From Podocnemis expansa (lineage: Eukaryota > Chordata > Testudines > Podocnemididae): 64,000 nt of DNA. This document shows, piece after piece, positions 1 to 12,350 of the stretch. A program made the translations under genes and the position numbers. The stretch spans positions 24,111,632 through 24,175,631 of the forward strand of contig ML682005.1 in assembly GCA_007922195.1 (NCBI GenBank), given 5' to 3'. The notes under the pieces are model-generated. The model was not told where the DNA came from. It made no database searches and worked only from the letters and a program-made list of their open reading frames with translations. Numbering within the stretch: the first letter of the stretch is position 1; each line of letters begins with the position of its first letter.

Positions 1-1143
1 TCTTTGTCAGGTACGAACCAACACTCCTTTCTTCCAGGTGGTGTGCAGAACACTTTCCCCCTTTAGCATTTGGATCTCACCCAGTCTTTATAGCATTGTC
101 ATGCCAGTCCAGGTGCTGTGTGAGACCATTAGTCAGTGGCAGCTTTTGGGGTAGGCGAAGCAGGAGGCCACCTAGGGCCCCAAGCAATAAGGGACCTGTC
201 TTCAATTTGGTGGACAGAAATGAAAATATAGAAAAATATAGAAATTGTTCCCACCTAGCAGAGATAATAGGGCTAGAAGCCAAAGCACTTTTCACTCTTG
301 GCTCATCAAGGCAAGCTATCATTAGGATCTGTGCTTCATCTGAATGGCAGATTTCACCATTATCTGCCCATCACCTTCACATCGACATGGTAAAAAAGCA
401 GGAGCAAGCACTAGACAGCACCAAAGCAGGAACTTTTCCAGTGGCCTCAACTTTTAGTTCCTCAGTGTGGCCATTTATTCTGCCATTTTTTAATTTTTTA
501 AAAAATTGCCTTTTCCTTTTCTTTTTTACCTGTTCTTTTGCCTTTTCCTTTGACTTTGTGACAATTTTTACTTTGGCTTTGTTTAGCTCAAGTTACCAGG
601 TTGGGCCATATAGGCTGCTACACCTAAATACAGTGCTTCCCTTAGGCAATCATTACACTTCTGTGTGATGTCTGTGCTGTATGTCTTTCTTTTGGAAAGT
701 AATTTTTTAGCTTCTTCTGTACTTACTATTTAATATTTCTGAGAGGGCCAGTGTCTTATAGACTTGAGTACTTCAGAGAATTTCATTGAAATTTGGTGTT
801 TTTCATTTATAGCTACACACTAGAAACCTTCTTTCACTTATTTTTATTTATTATAATTATTTGTAATAATGGTTAGTGCACATAAACCCAAGCCTATATG
901 AAAAATGTGTAATTTGACTGCCAAAATTTTAAATTGGAGTATTTTAGTTATATTTGAGCCATAACTAATGTTACTACTTTTTATTTATTAATTAATGCTC
1001 ACCCCTTTAAAAAAAATTAAAATGTTCACTTTAACTTTATAGTTCAGCATTAGCTTATTTACGTTACGTGAAAGATGATCAACTTACAAGCTTCATGATG
1101 GGAAGATCTTTAAAAATATCATACCCAAGAATAATCTAGGCGT
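1..1143. other. No gene recognised; AT-rich unique DNA
   Basis: Six-frame reading shows only short open frames without recognisable domains. The first 700 bases contain T-rich low-complexity stretches (about 480-600). A CG-richer patch around 1240-1310 and another around 145-195 share a CCTAGGGCCCC-like word, which could be traces of an old DNA transposon. I could not establish boundaries. Confidence 0.5.
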
Positions 1144-1192
1144 TCCAGAGGGATAGTCATGTTAGTTTGGTTCAGCAAACAAACAAGGGTCC
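1144..1192 (-). repeat. Fragment of the fold-back interspersed repeat
   Basis: The bases CCAGAGGGATAG, GTTAGT, TTCAGCAAACAAACAAG correspond to the outer end of the repeat seen complete at 63006-63205 (end motif CTAACACGGCTACCCCTTTGG on the other strand). Only the end is preserved. Confidence 0.5.
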
Positions 1193-1727
1193 GGGGGGGG
1201 GGATGGGATAGTTCAGGGTGCAGGGGTGGACTGGGGCCACAGGGAAGGTAGCAGTGGGGACCCCACAATGGGCCTTCGCCTAGGGCCCCCAGTTGCCTGA
1301 GGCCACCTCTGCCGTTGGTTGTGGACCTGACCTCTAGCTTGTTTTCTTGATTAGCTCTATTCTTTTGCTTCTGGGGTAGATCCTTCGTTCCTTTGCTTTT
1401 AGGGGTGTATTCGCATTCTCCAGCAATTGAGATGGGCTTCTCACTTCATCTGGATGAGCTTAGCAGCATGGAGCTGTTCACACACAGTTGATCAGAACAA
1501 GCTGGCAGCTTGGGGCTGGTTCACACACACATCCACCCTCCATTCACACCTTATACCTATTCATTCCTACACTACATGGGGTACATTGATATGCAGTTTC
1601 TACATTTACAATGTGGAGTATGGCATGTTACAGAGATTGGGGGAAAAGTGGCATTATACCCAGAGCTTAAAGATAGATAGGCACAAATTTAAACAGCATT
1701 AAAAGCTGGGCCTGAGTGGCTCAGGGG

Positions 1728-3727
1728 TAGGGTTACCAGATACCAAAGCATGGAAAGGAGGACAGGGTACAAAAAGGACAACATTGGAGGACACAAACAT
1801 CTGGGTCCCCGCCTAGGCCCTGTTCATCCACCCAGTCACAGCGCCTCCCCCCCATGCTTGCCCCATTGATCACCCAACTCCAGTGCAATCTGTCTAGTCC
1901 CTAGTACAGTGTGAGATGAATTGCAAGAACAGCAGCTCAGGAATATCAAAGGACTGGCTTAAGTATTTTTCATCTTCACATTAAAGTAACCATAAAGCCA
2001 GCCACTTTAAGAAGTCACAAAATTAAATATTTATATCAAGGTGCAAGGACAATCATGCTGCAGAACTCCTACCCAGATTGATATTTTTACATTGTGAGTT
2101 GCAAATGGAAGCAAACCTCCAATTAATTTAATGTAGTAATTATGGACAAGATTAAAATCAGTTTTAACACAGTAAGTTCTTCACACAATTCACTCTCATA
2201 GTTTGACACATGGAGGGGGCAGGCTCTTGACTCCATGAAGTCTAGCTGAATTTGACTTGTTGGCTTCTAAAGGAAAAGTGATCTCTGGTGGCAGTATTCT
2301 CCAACACTTGAAATTAGGGAAGGTGCAGGGGGAGGTGTAGGGGGTGCTTACTGATTTAGTCTAACACTTTTCCTAGCTGACAACTGGAGGGCGGTACAGG
2401 AGGGGTATAGGGAAATCCCTGTCTCAGTTTGGAATCTCACTGTGTAGTATTTAAAAAAAAAATCACAGACAAGCTGTTTGTTTTTACACACACAGGGAAG
2501 GAGAACTGCCTGAAACATAGCCTCTTACATAAAATGTAAATTTCTATATATCACATCCTACTATCTCCACCATAAAGCACAGATGGAGATATCTATTTGA
2601 TAACAGTTGACATTTTCTGTTAGCTTTTATGTGAAATACATGTCAAATGGGGGGGGGGAGTAGAATTAGATGTGTTTAACTATCAGATGCTCCACCCAAG
2701 ATGACAGCACCTATTTTTAGATGCCACAATCAGTTTTTTTCCTACATATACCAAAAGAAACAAATCTCCCTAAAAGTAAATAAAAATAAGCATGGAATAT
2801 ATAAGCAAAAGGCAAAACCAAGCTGCTTGTTTTCTGTGATTTGCTAAACTATTAACAAATGGACAAACATTGCAATCAAAATTTCCCACTACTTCATCTA
2901 AACTACAGGATCAAGCCCAGTCCAGCAGCTACTTTAGAATATATTATCACTTGCACATCTGTGTATCTTAATAATAAAATTTTAGGACACATGTACAGCA
3001 GACTAATCTCATCTTGGAAAGGAGAAGCAAATTGAAAAATCAAAGTGAGAAAAAGAAAATCATATGCATTCAAACCTCCTCAAATCCAAAGGAACTTTCC
3101 TTGACCTGTAAACAAAAGATTTGTTGCAAAAAGCCAATGCCCATTAGCAGGACTAAAGATCTGGCTTAGCTGAGCCATTAGAGAAAGAAACCTCCCCAGA
3201 AACTTTAAGCAGGGCAGCAAAGCAGAAAGTGAAGAAGCAGCCCCAGGTCTGTCTCTGGACACCGCAGAGACCCCATAAAGCTGAAGAAAAGCCCCAGCCC
3301 CTCCAAAAAATAAGATCAAGCTTTCCCCAAAATGGACAGGGAGAGAGAGGGGAACAGACCTGAGCTGGAGACTGGTAAGAAGCCAGGGGTGAGGAGCAGA
3401 AGCAACCAGGTAAAGCAAAACTACCTCCACCGGGCAGCCAGCCCCACCCCTGACAGACCCAACTCTCTTCACTCTCAATATACATACAGCCGCCTAGCAA
3501 GGGATCATCTCCTAATTCCCAACCTGACAAACAGCTTCAGCAGGGCTGAGCGGCAGGGGAACGTGTTGTGGAGCTGCAGGCTCCTGCGCTTCTATTTTTA
3601 GAGCACAGCCCTGGCCACTGGCAAAAAGCAGGACAAAATGCACTTTTTCTCTAATGCCTGGAGGACGGAGGACAGCAGGGCAAAAAAGAGGACATGTCCT
3701 CATTTTGCTGGATGTCTCTTAACCCTA
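1728..3727. mobile_element. hAT-like non-autonomous DNA transposon, 2.0 kb
   Basis: The left end TAGGGTTACCAGA and the right end (reverse complement TAGGGTTAAGAGACATCCAG) form imperfect terminal inverted repeats. They are flanked by a perfect 8-bp direct repeat CTCAGGGG at 1720-1727 and 3728-3735, the duplication length of the hAT superfamily. Next to each end lie GGACA/TGTCC-rich words (1755-1790; 3665-3700). No transposase frame is visible inside, so it is non-autonomous. The interior includes a copy (about 2326-2440) of a dispersed repeat also found at 11120-11215 and 24640-24840, and an A-rich middle. The 123-bp element at 39940-40062 shares related ends. Confidence 0.8.
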
Positions 3728-4181
3728 CTCAGGGGCAAGTGCTGCTTCTCCTGCAGTCTAAGTGACCCCCACAAAGGGCAGTGGTTTGAGTCTAGAGCTC
3801 CCCAACACCACAACCAGTATGGACAAGTGCTGCGTAGTTTCAGTCCCATGGAATCTGAAACAGTCTTTGAGGCTACTGCTCTGGTCAGGAGAAGTGGCTA
3901 AGAGCAGGGAATGTATCATCGATCAAACTGGGCCCTTGCTGTCAATAGGTATGAGTGACAGTGTGTGCCATCCGCTTCCCAAAGCATACTGAAAAGAGAG
4001 CAGAGAGGACTTTTCCCTGTGTCCTTTTCTAATCTCGAGAGTCCATGGACAAGAAATGCACACATGCCTTCAATTTTCTACACAGCTCTGCTCTTCTTTA
4101 CTTCTGCTGCTGTAACTTTGATGCTTTATGGGCCCAGCTTGAACCAAAAGCAAATGAGGAAACATTTTCTTTGTCAAATTC

Positions 4182-4285
4182 CAAAGGGGCAGCTGTGTTA
4201 GTCTAGTAAAGCAAGGAGTCTTGTGGCACTTAAAGACTAATGGATTTATTTATTGTATGAGCTTTCTGAGTTGCTGTTGCAGTAT
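4182..4285 (-). repeat. Fold-back interspersed repeat, one arm
   Basis: Reads CCAAAGGGGCAGCTGTGTTA, then a GGAGTCTTGTGGCACTT block and AAAGACTAATGGATTTATT followed by GAGCTTTC. This is one arm of the family seen as complete inverted pairs at 27070-27250 and 63006-63205. A second scrap, GCAAGGAGTCTTGTGGCA, lies at about 4764-4781. Confidence 0.65.
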
Positions 4286-4426
4286 GACCTGATCTCATGT
4301 CTTACACTCCCCTGCATTTATTTTCATCCCATTCTGTAAATTCCCCCATCTTCAAAGCGTCTGATGAACTGGGATTTTTCTCCTACTCAAAGAGCTCTGG
4401 TTTGGCTCTTGGCTCATGAAGATTCA

Positions 4427-4527
4427 TGAGTTCATTTGGAACCATATGGTGGTGTGCCTCTAATTAATTAAAGGTAGCAAGGTGTGCCACAACAGAGAAA
4501 ATGTTGGGAACCATTGGACTAAACGGA
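4427..4527 (-). mobile_element. hAT-like fragment (GGTTCCCAAC end)
   Basis: Ends with GTTGGGAACCATTG, the complement of a CANTGGTTCCCAAC terminal repeat, preceded by a GTGTGCC motif. An opposite-strand relative begins at 23756 (CACTGGTTCCCAACC). The other end of this copy was not found. Confidence 0.5.
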
Positions 4528-5524
4528 GCAGCAATCTGCTTCTAAGGTGTCTCTTTAAAGATTCTCATGTAGTAAAACTAAGTCAGTTTAATTCAAAGAA
4601 AGTCTGTGCTGATCTTTAGGGGATTTAAAGTGCAATACTAGAAGCATCAAATCTCCCCTGCTTCATTTACAAGTGAATCACCCCAGATCACCCCCTCCCC
4701 TGCCTCATTAACAAGAAAATACAAATCGATAGGTCTGAGAGTTTTTCTCTCAAGCAAAAACAAGCAAGGAGTCTTGTGGCATGTAACATCAGCACAGTAT
4801 AAACATTGCAATGGGATGCCCCTCCAATGTCCCTGCCCCCCTGCAATGCTGACCTTGCTTACTGTCTTCTGCCAGCCCTGACTGAACCCATTGTGGCTGG
4901 GTTCCCCCTGCCCTGCTGAGTGACGGCCTTGCATAGGGGGATTTAATCCCATACCCCGAGCAGTATGCTTCACCTGGCTGCTTCTGGCAGGGACCTCACT
5001 GCAAGCTGCTTTTTGTGACGTATATCAGGCTGACTCCCAGGCCACAGAACCCCTAGCACCAAGGAGGTGGCCAAAGAGCTGGTGTTGCTGATAAAGCAAA
5101 CATCTGAGGGTGAGCCTTTCCAGGCAGGGCTCTTGGTGACACCCTGGGGAAATGTAAAGACAAAAAAATAGTTACCTTTGTGTCTGGCTTCCTTTCCTCA
5201 GTAAAGCAGTTTGTAATTGTTGCCAGGCACGTAGTATTGCGAAGTACAACAGGTGGGCAGTTTGCCTCCCTACCTGCTGTGTTACCAGTACCTGGGTTGT
5301 GGCCATAGCTTCTGAGACCAAAATGGAGCACTGTAATTATCTAATTTAGTAATTCTCAAACTTGGGGCCTAATTGGAAAAAAATCCTCAGTTTTGTCCGT
5401 GACCCAACAATTACATTTTGAGCAATGCATTCCAGTCTTTTGGTGGCAGCAGCAGCAGGCACCGTGAACGTCCTCCATCTGGGCTGTGACTGCACTCTGC
5501 AGGACCAAACTTTCTCTCCCTAAC

Positions 5525-5544
5525 AGAGAGAGAGAGAGAGAGAG
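5525..5544. repeat. GA dinucleotide microsatellite
   Basis: About ten uninterrupted AG units. Confidence 0.9.
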
Positions 5545-7194
5545 TATGGTCTCACATGCTGAGCACTCTGCGATGCCACGAGAGTGCCCTAGTATTCTGA
5601 TTTATGGCATGTGGGGTTGGAATTAGGATGGGATGAACAGGGCTTTGCCCCAGGCATCCTGGAGTGGCTCCATTTTGCTGCACTATCAAAGGGTGCATTC
5701 CGTGCCACTCGCTCCATTGTAAGGGGTGCATTTTGAGTGGAATGTGCCTCAGGTGCCAAAAATTCCTAGTTATGGTGCTGATAGTATGTACAGCCCCCTT
5801 GAAGTATATTTAAGTCAAATCTGGCCTGTCACAGCAAATGAGTTTGACACTCTTGGTTTAGCCATTCCTAAATTTCCTCCTTTGGAGAAGGGAATCTTAA
5901 CTCATGAGGACAGTCACACATGCATATTTCGTTTGGTTTCGAGAATCAGCAGCATTAAAAAGTTGTAATCACTTTCTCCCTCACCATAGTCTGTGCATCT
6001 ACTGAATTATTTATTTTTCCAGTACAAATCTCCCTTTCTAAAAATATGAGAATTCACATTTATTCATTAAGGAAATAATCAAAATGAATCTGTAAAGAAG
6101 TTTGTATAGAGAAAAATGCTGTTTTTTGTGGGGTTGGAGGGTCAGGGAATAACTCAGATTATTAGATGCACCGTACCAGGTCCATGATGTGAAGTCAAAT
6201 GTATGAAAAATGCACCTTGCTCTGCTGCATCTCCAGTAGCAGAGAGGGTCTCTAAGAAGGCCTAAGTCTGATTTAGCATCTGGATGCAAAGTCTAAGAAA
6301 AGGTACATCACACCAACTGAAAGATGACTGATGGCCAGAAGGAGACACACCTTTATTGTACATAACAGCTGTCTCTGAAGACTACTTTGGCATGCCAACC
6401 ACTGTGTTCCTGTTTCAACTCTAGTGTTCTCTTCTAGTTCTGTGAAGATGGTTTCCTTGTTTTGGAGGTGATTTTCACCACCAGATGCCATGAGGGAGCA
6501 AATCAACAAGATTACAGCCAAGATGGATGTGCCAAGCCACTGCTTTATAGTGTTCTTCACCAAAGAAGAGGCACAGCTCAAGGCTCAGGTATCCAGATAA
6601 GGCTGAGGTGCTTCAGAGAGAGGCTAGAAGGTGCAGTTTGAATTACAAATTACTACTGAGGTGGTTAGCAAAGGGCAAGCATGCAACACCAAGCAATTCA
6701 GGAAAAGGGGTTTTGTTCTTGCGGGAAGCAACTTCTGAGCGAAAGATTGGAAGCCAGACACTCCTGAACTTCAATCTCACCTCTGACAGGCATGCCATGT
6801 CCTGCCTTGGTCAACGTTTTCTGGGTGGTCTCAACAGAGGCCAAGAGAAGAATGGCTCACCATGACCAATTATGAAGAGTCCCTCGGGGAAAGGTCTACC
6901 TGTCTGGTAGCCTTTGGTGTTACTACTGATGCTATACTTTTTCCATGGATACAGAATATCTCAGTCTTTAGGGCTGACAAGTCAATGTTTCTCATTAACC
7001 AAAACCCTGAGGGTGCCCTTGTTCACCTCTATCAGGTTCCTGCAATGGATAAGTTGGAGCCCAAGCAGTTTAGCATAGTGAAAAGCCTCTGTGGGAACTA
7101 CTTATATATTTATTCTACTTTAGTCTTCCCACTCTTCTGATGGGGAGAAGATCAAGGTTAGTACTAGATTCTTGCTGGAAGTGTTCACCTAGAT

Positions 7195-10100
7195 CCAGCA
7201 TCAGCAACCCAATTTCTCAGAGCCATAAGTGGCTCTTTAGCTGCTGCTTTGTGGCTCCATGGCCAAGAGCGGGGCCAAGGAGGGCCATTTGCATATCCTG
7301 CCCTTCTGTGCTCTCAGGTGCTTGGAGCAGCCAGGGCAGGAGGCAGCTCACAGCTGGAGACTCTCCTGCTTAAGCACAGGTAAGTGCTGTGTTGGGCGGG
7401 GGAGGACCTCTGCAGTTGGGCATGGGCTGGAGGAGCAGAGAAGGGACTTGGGTGCATATGGAGGGGGGGGCAGGAGCCAGCTGTGCTGGGCTTGAGGTTG
7501 AGGGGCAGCTGGGCTAGTAGCGAAAGTGCTGGAGTGAAAGCCCCTTCCCGTGAGTGTTTGGCTCTTCCCAGGCAACAGGAGAGGGGAAGAGGGATTCCAT
7601 CATGGTAAGTGAGAGAGTGAGGAATTCCTGAGGCCAGGCATAGGTGCACCGTAATGGCTGGCCTAATTCCCTGAAATGGGCTGCTAGAAGTTGGAGAGGG
7701 GGAGCTGCCCCTAGCATCCCACTGCACGGAGACGGAAAGCTGCCTCCAGCCCTGTAGGAGGGGGAAAACAGAGGGCAAGACTAAGAGCTGCAACCTCTTC
7801 TCTGCCCCTTAGAGCTGAACATAGGGAACCCACCCTCCAGCCCAGCTGCAGTGAGGGTTTCCAAGTGACCTAATTTACTTGGCTGGAAAAGTCTGAAATA
7901 GATTCCCATTCTCTCAGAATTGCAGTGTTGCTATTACGGGAGGATGGGGAGAGGGCTTGTGGGGGCAAGCTAAGGTCTAGAATAGATGTGACCTGAAGGA
8001 GTGGTGGACTGTTGCCCCCTACTTCTGCTGCAGAGGCTGAGATATCTGTCTCCAGCAGCAGTGAAGAAGTCAGGGAGAAGGGGCAGTCCCCTGCCCCCCA
8101 GCCCTAGCTCAGCTCTCCTGTTACTGCTTGTGGCATGGCGTGCAGTGGGAATGACCACTGCTGCCTGGCTGTGAAGAGAGATATCAGAGCAACACAGCTC
8201 CATATTTTAAAGCATGACCCAGGCTCTCCCCTGGACCTGCAGCTCAGTCACCTGCCTGAATGGTGAGCACTCTGCAGGAATCTCAATGTGAACCTGTAAA
8301 ACAAGGAGTCCTGAATGAGACTAACATGTCTGCCTTTTTGGAATTTGTCTGTTGAGTCTCAAGCCAGCATCCTCCTGATTCCAACAACTCCTCACATCCA
8401 CTGAGAGTCCAGTAGAACTGACTCCTCCTCCCAGAAGCCAGAGACTCCAAGTGTGCCCTCTTTAGGGACCAGTCTTCCCTTTGGCAAGATAAGCTTGATG
8501 TTTATTCCAGTCAGACTTAAATCTCCAGAGAGCTGCCCCTCCAGGCTTCCTGCTGAATGAACTAAGGCTGAAAAGCTGTCTCCAGCCATGAAAGAGTTGG
8601 GGAAGGCAAGGCTGGGGGCTGTGAACCCCCCCCCCCACCTTTGAGCTGCACATAGGGGGCCCTACCCCAGCTTAGGTGAAGTCAGGACTTCCAAGTTCCC
8701 TGACCTACCTAACTAGGATAAGAAATTCTCTCAGCACCACAATATGGTAAGTAAATGGGAGCCAGGGGGACTCCAGGAATGGGGGGTGAGGGGTGGATGG
8801 GCTAGGGGCTGCATAGAACATGCTCAGGTGGGGATTCCCCCAAGTTTCCTGCTGCAGGGCTGAAGCTGCCTCTTAGCAGGTGGGCAGCTTCCCTGGTGAA
8901 AGGGGGGCAAAAGTCAAGGATGGAAGGCACCATCCTTGACATTTGCCTGAAGCCCTGGAATCCCTAAGACTGACCCTGGGGGTGGGGGGTGGGGGCTGGT
9001 AATGAGGAAAAGCAGTAGCTTAAACTGCTTTGGTTAATTTTCCCTAACTTTGTACCACTAGGTTTTTAAAATTAACTCTTAGATTTAAAAAGAAAACAGA
9101 ACCAAACCAACAAACAAAAAGCCACACTACTATTTGCAAACATTAGTGCCCTTTTTGTTGGTTTTGGGAGGATTCTTAAATACTATTCTGGTTGCCAGAG
9201 TTTTGTGGAATCCAAATCAATAATTGTTTGGAATTGAAAACCACAGAAAGAACTGCTATACCTTGAAGAAGTTTATAAATTTTGTGTAAGGCTATCATAG
9301 AATCATTATGCAAAAGGATAAAGCATGCTTTTAATGAAGATTGTTAAATTTCTCAGACTCACCTTTATTCATAGTCTTAAATTACTATTATCTTTGTACT
9401 ATTATTGAACTTCACAATATTCTTGGGGTCATGTGTTCCTTCATTGTAAAGTTTCTCTTGGCTCTGTTGGTAGACTCAGCTTATGTTAGGGAAGACGAGT
9501 TATGGTGGAGAAAATTAAATCTGACCTACGAGGGAAAAAACAAGGCAATGTTGCCTGAACACAGGTTGGTTGGTTGTTTTTTAAAGGGAAGCTGTATAAA
9601 GGAAGAATACTTAGTGAAAATTACCACTCAGCTATTTCAATTTAGCGATAGAATTTTTTGAGCAAGATTCTAATGAAATTGGACACTTTCATGGGTAACA
9701 AGAATATAAAAAGGGGTTATAGTTGATCCTAAAAGAATCTGTTAAAGAGGTAATGTTCAACATGCATGCTTCAAGGATCGATCCAATTTGTACCTTTTGG
9801 AGGTTGTTTGAGATTACCCCACATCTATGTTCTGATGTGTTGCTGACATCTTTCTCTTGTGCATCTGGTTCGGGGTCAAGGCAAAGACACGATAATGGAG
9901 TTATTACCAAATGGTTTATTTCAGTTCTCTGTGTACCCAAACATCTCTTTATATCTAATAAGTAACATATTTTAATTACTTTTTGTTTGAGAGGGGCCTC
10001 AAGTTTTTTTTTGAAAATCAGTGTGTATAACACTGAATATTAAATTAAGAATTGCATTGACAATGCTAGAATGAAATGAGTACTTTGTTGTAAGACTATG

Positions 10101-10527
10101 AAATTTTATATTTTTTCTAGTACTGAAGGCAATTGTTCTTCTTCTCTTCTTGCCTGTTTCCTCCCAAGAATTAGAGCTCACTTTCATGTCTAAATGTTAA
10201 CTAAAAGTAACTTCTAATTGATGATTTACTTCAGCAAAGCCTTCACTCTGCAATGTCATTAGCCAATTAATTTTCAATAAAGATCTAAAAGTTGTATGTT
10301 TCAAAAAGTGAACTGTCATTAAAACACATCATACATTGTTAAAATGTATATGTAAATTGATTGTTGGCATCATTACACATCATTTTTGTTATTAATCAAT
10401 ATGCATCTCTGTTCTGTTATTCAGTTTCTTAACTAGGAGGCAACACCCCTTGTGGCTCTCAAAACACTTGGTTATTGAAGGAATTTTTTAAAATGGTTCT
10501 TCTTATCTTTTGGGTTGCCGAGCTCTG
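7195..10527. mobile_element. hAT-like DNA transposon, 3.3 kb
   Basis: Left end CCAGCATCAGCAACCC and right end GGGTTGCCGAGCTCTG (complement CAGAGCTCGGCAACCC) are inverted repeats flanked by a perfect 8-bp duplication ACCTAGAT at 7187-7194 and 10528-10535. Subterminal GTGGCTCT words occur at both ends (about 7228 and 10452). The interior carries a direct duplication: about 7735-7935 resembles 8562-8747 (shared words TCCAGCC, GAGCTG.ACATAGGG, CCAAGT..C, TTCTCTCAG). No transposase frame was recognised. A roughly 280-bp relative lies at 54373-54654. Confidence 0.8.
7735..8747 (+). repeat. Internal direct duplication in the 3.3-kb hAT
   Basis: Two roughly 190-bp copies, 7735-7935 and 8562-8747, match over most of their length with many small differences. 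They are separated by about 630 bases. Confidence 0.55.
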
Positions 10528-10545
10528 ACCTAGATATATTCTCTA

Positions 10546-10770
10546 GGGGTATGTCTACACTAGGGCTTAAGTCAATTTAAGGAAGCTTAAGTAGACTTAA
10601 GCAACTCCCTAGCCACATTTGGAATTTATTAAGTCGACTTAAGTGTTCGCTTAAGTAGACTTAATAACTCTCACTTGTTAAGTCGACTTAATTTTTAAGT
10701 CAACTTTATGAAGTCGACTTAAGGTAATGTATCCTGGCATTAGGCTTTTGACTTAATTGGCCTTCTGGCC
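10546..10770 (+). mobile_element. GTCTACAC MITE, GTCGACTT type, left part
   Basis: Begins GGGGTATGTCTACAC and continues with repeated palindromic words AAGTCGACTTAA and CTTAAGTAGACTTAAG. Sequence order matches the left part of the 36689-38796 element as far as about 10770 (GACTTAATTGGC...). No matching right end was found nearby, so this copy is truncated or its distal part has diverged. Confidence 0.6.
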
Positions 10771-11119
10771 ATCTAAAACCTTCCAGACAACCAGGAAGTG
10801 CCTGGCCAATGCCAGGGCAGGATAAAGTTCTGCCCACCCTGCACCACTGCCAGAACTATCCAGGACTCTGGTTGTATTGCAGGCATGGCTGAGGGCAGAT
10901 CTGGCATGCCAGGATGTGGGCACCATTGTGGACCCACCAGGAGATCCAGGGCATAGGGCACCAGGCTAGCCCCAGGCGGTACTACCCTGGAACTCATCCC
11001 AGGGCCCCAGGAGAAGGCTCCCCACAACCTCAACGTGGGAACATTGTGTCAGGGTCCTGCTGCACATGCCAGTGAGAGCTCTCTCCCTGTGGGCATGGTG
11101 GGGCAGGTAGGTGGGATAG

Positions 11120-11215
11120 GGACTGCAAGAATTGGGATTTCCCTAACTAACACCCCCACCCCCAGTTGTCAGCTAGCTAGCAACATAGTGTTATACTAAT
11201 TTAGTCATTGGTTGG
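11120..11215 (-). repeat. Dispersed repeat with TCAGCTAGCTAG core
   Basis: Contains GGGATTTCCCTAACTAACAC, then CCCCCAGTTGTCAGCTAG and ATACTAATTTAGT. The complement occurs at about 2326-2440 and 24700-24840 (ACTAGCTGACAACTGG... GGGAAATCCC). Family identity unknown. Confidence 0.5.
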
Positions 11216-11264
11216 AAATGACTGGACTGAACTGAAGTCACTAAGAAGTAAGGAAAGCAAACAA

Positions 11265-11325
11265 GGAGTCTGGTGGTACTTTAAAACACTAACAAATTTA
11301 AAGTGGTTCAGATGGCATATTAGAT
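11265..11325 (-). repeat. Fold-back repeat fragment
   Basis: AACAAGGAGTCTGGTGGTAC, then TTTAAAACACTAACAAATTTA: one arm of the fold-back family, truncated. Confidence 0.5.
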
Positions 11326-11398
11326 TGCTTCTCAGTTGTGAGGGGAAGGGGACAGATGTTTGCTTGATGTTGTGGGCTCTCCCTTAGAAGCAGTAGGA

Positions 11399-11580
11399 CT
11401 ATGTCTACACTGTCAAAGTTATTTCAAAATAGTTATTTGAAATAACTATTTTGACATTAATTCAAAATAATTATTTTAAATTAGTGAGTTTTCACAAGGC
11501 TTCTAATTCAAAATAAAGTAGGTATTAGTATTTCAAGTTAGAGTCTACAATAGACTCTCTAACTTGAATTGAATCCCCCA
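11399..11580 (+). mobile_element. GTCTACAC MITE, TTTCAAATAA type, partial
   Basis: Begins ACTATGTCTACACTGTCAAA and then carries complementary words such as AAATAGTTATTT and TTCAAAATAATTATTTTAAA. Related by its outer end to the MITEs at 10546 and 36689 but with a different interior word. The right end was not located; the following 11580-11790 is CG-richer DNA. Confidence 0.5.
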
Positions 11581-11796
11581 GTGGCCTGGTTTCTCCACGC
11601 AGGGAGGGATTCCAACAGCAGGCTGGTTTCCCCACCAGCTGGCCAGGGAACCCCTGCTCTGCATACTTCACCCCAGCCCTGAGGATGCATGTCGATCTGG
11701 CCTCCCCAAACCCCTCTCTTCAGGCTGTGGGGCCTAGGGGCTGGATTGGTCTCTGAGCTGCTTGCGGCACCCTGCAAGCAGCTCAGAGCCTGGTCA

Positions 11797-12060
11797 ATTT
11801 TACAGCCTTTCTCTGTACCTTTTCCAATTCAAATTATATATATTTTTGAGGTCAGGGAATCAGATGTGTGTGCCATATTCAAGATGTGGGAGAACCCTTG
11901 ATTTATATAGTGGCATTGTGTTATTTTCTGTCTTATTAAATCCATTTTCTTTCCTAATGGTTCCTTCCTAATATGCCATTAGCTTTTATGTGCGCACACT
12001 GAGCAGAATTTTTCAGAACTATCCACAAGAAAGTCCAACATCTGGTGAGACTTGCTCACA
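11797..12060 (-). pseudogene. CR1 LINE fragment
   Basis: On the plus strand this reads as the complement of a CR1 reverse-transcriptase region: CTCTGTACCTTTTCCAATTC, CATATTCAAGATGTGGG and GATTTATATAGTGGCATT are words typical of sauropsid CR1 copies. No frame remains open. Boundaries are approximate. Confidence 0.6.
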
Positions 12061-12159
12061 AGCTCAGGGTTTAGCTGAGTTCTCTCTCAAATTCTGACTC
12101 AAAATATGGCATTTTCCACCAGGACAGATTGGCTGTGGAGATTTTTCACCTTCTCTAGC

Positions 12160-12350
12160 GTGGGGCACAGGATGGCTTACTTGCTGGTGGAGTCTCTGCA
12201 CTTTGAAGTCTTTAAATCATGACTTGAAGACTTTAATAACTCAGTCAGAGGTTAGAGATCTATTACAGGAGTGAGTGGGTGAGGTTTTGTGTCCTGCATT
12301 GTGCAGGAGGCCAGACCATTGTATTGATCCTCTCTGACCTTAGAGTCTAT
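12160..12350 (+). repeat. CR1-like LINE/SINE 3' tail
   Basis: Words GACTTTAATAACTCAG, GATCTATTACAGGAGTG and TGCAGGAGGCCAGACC then CTGACCTTAGAGTCTATG match the 3' end of a LINE/SINE tail common in turtles. It ends where the next MITE begins. Confidence 0.55.

Larger units (their letters stand above)
3736..7186. other. No gene; unique DNA with transposon scraps
   Basis: No coding region recognised. Listed separately are a fold-back repeat fragment, a hAT end at about 4427-4527 and a GA microsatellite. Around 5345-5420 the bases TTCTCAAACTTGGGGCC resemble a common hAT terminal repeat, and around 5800-5861 GAGTTTGACACTCTTGGTTTAG resembles the right end of another hAT family; neither partner end was found. 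Confidence 0.5.

Noticed and set aside
7314..7793. A 159-codon minus-strand frame
   Set aside because: Low-complexity, CG-rich interior of a hAT-like element; no domain, and other frames are open too.
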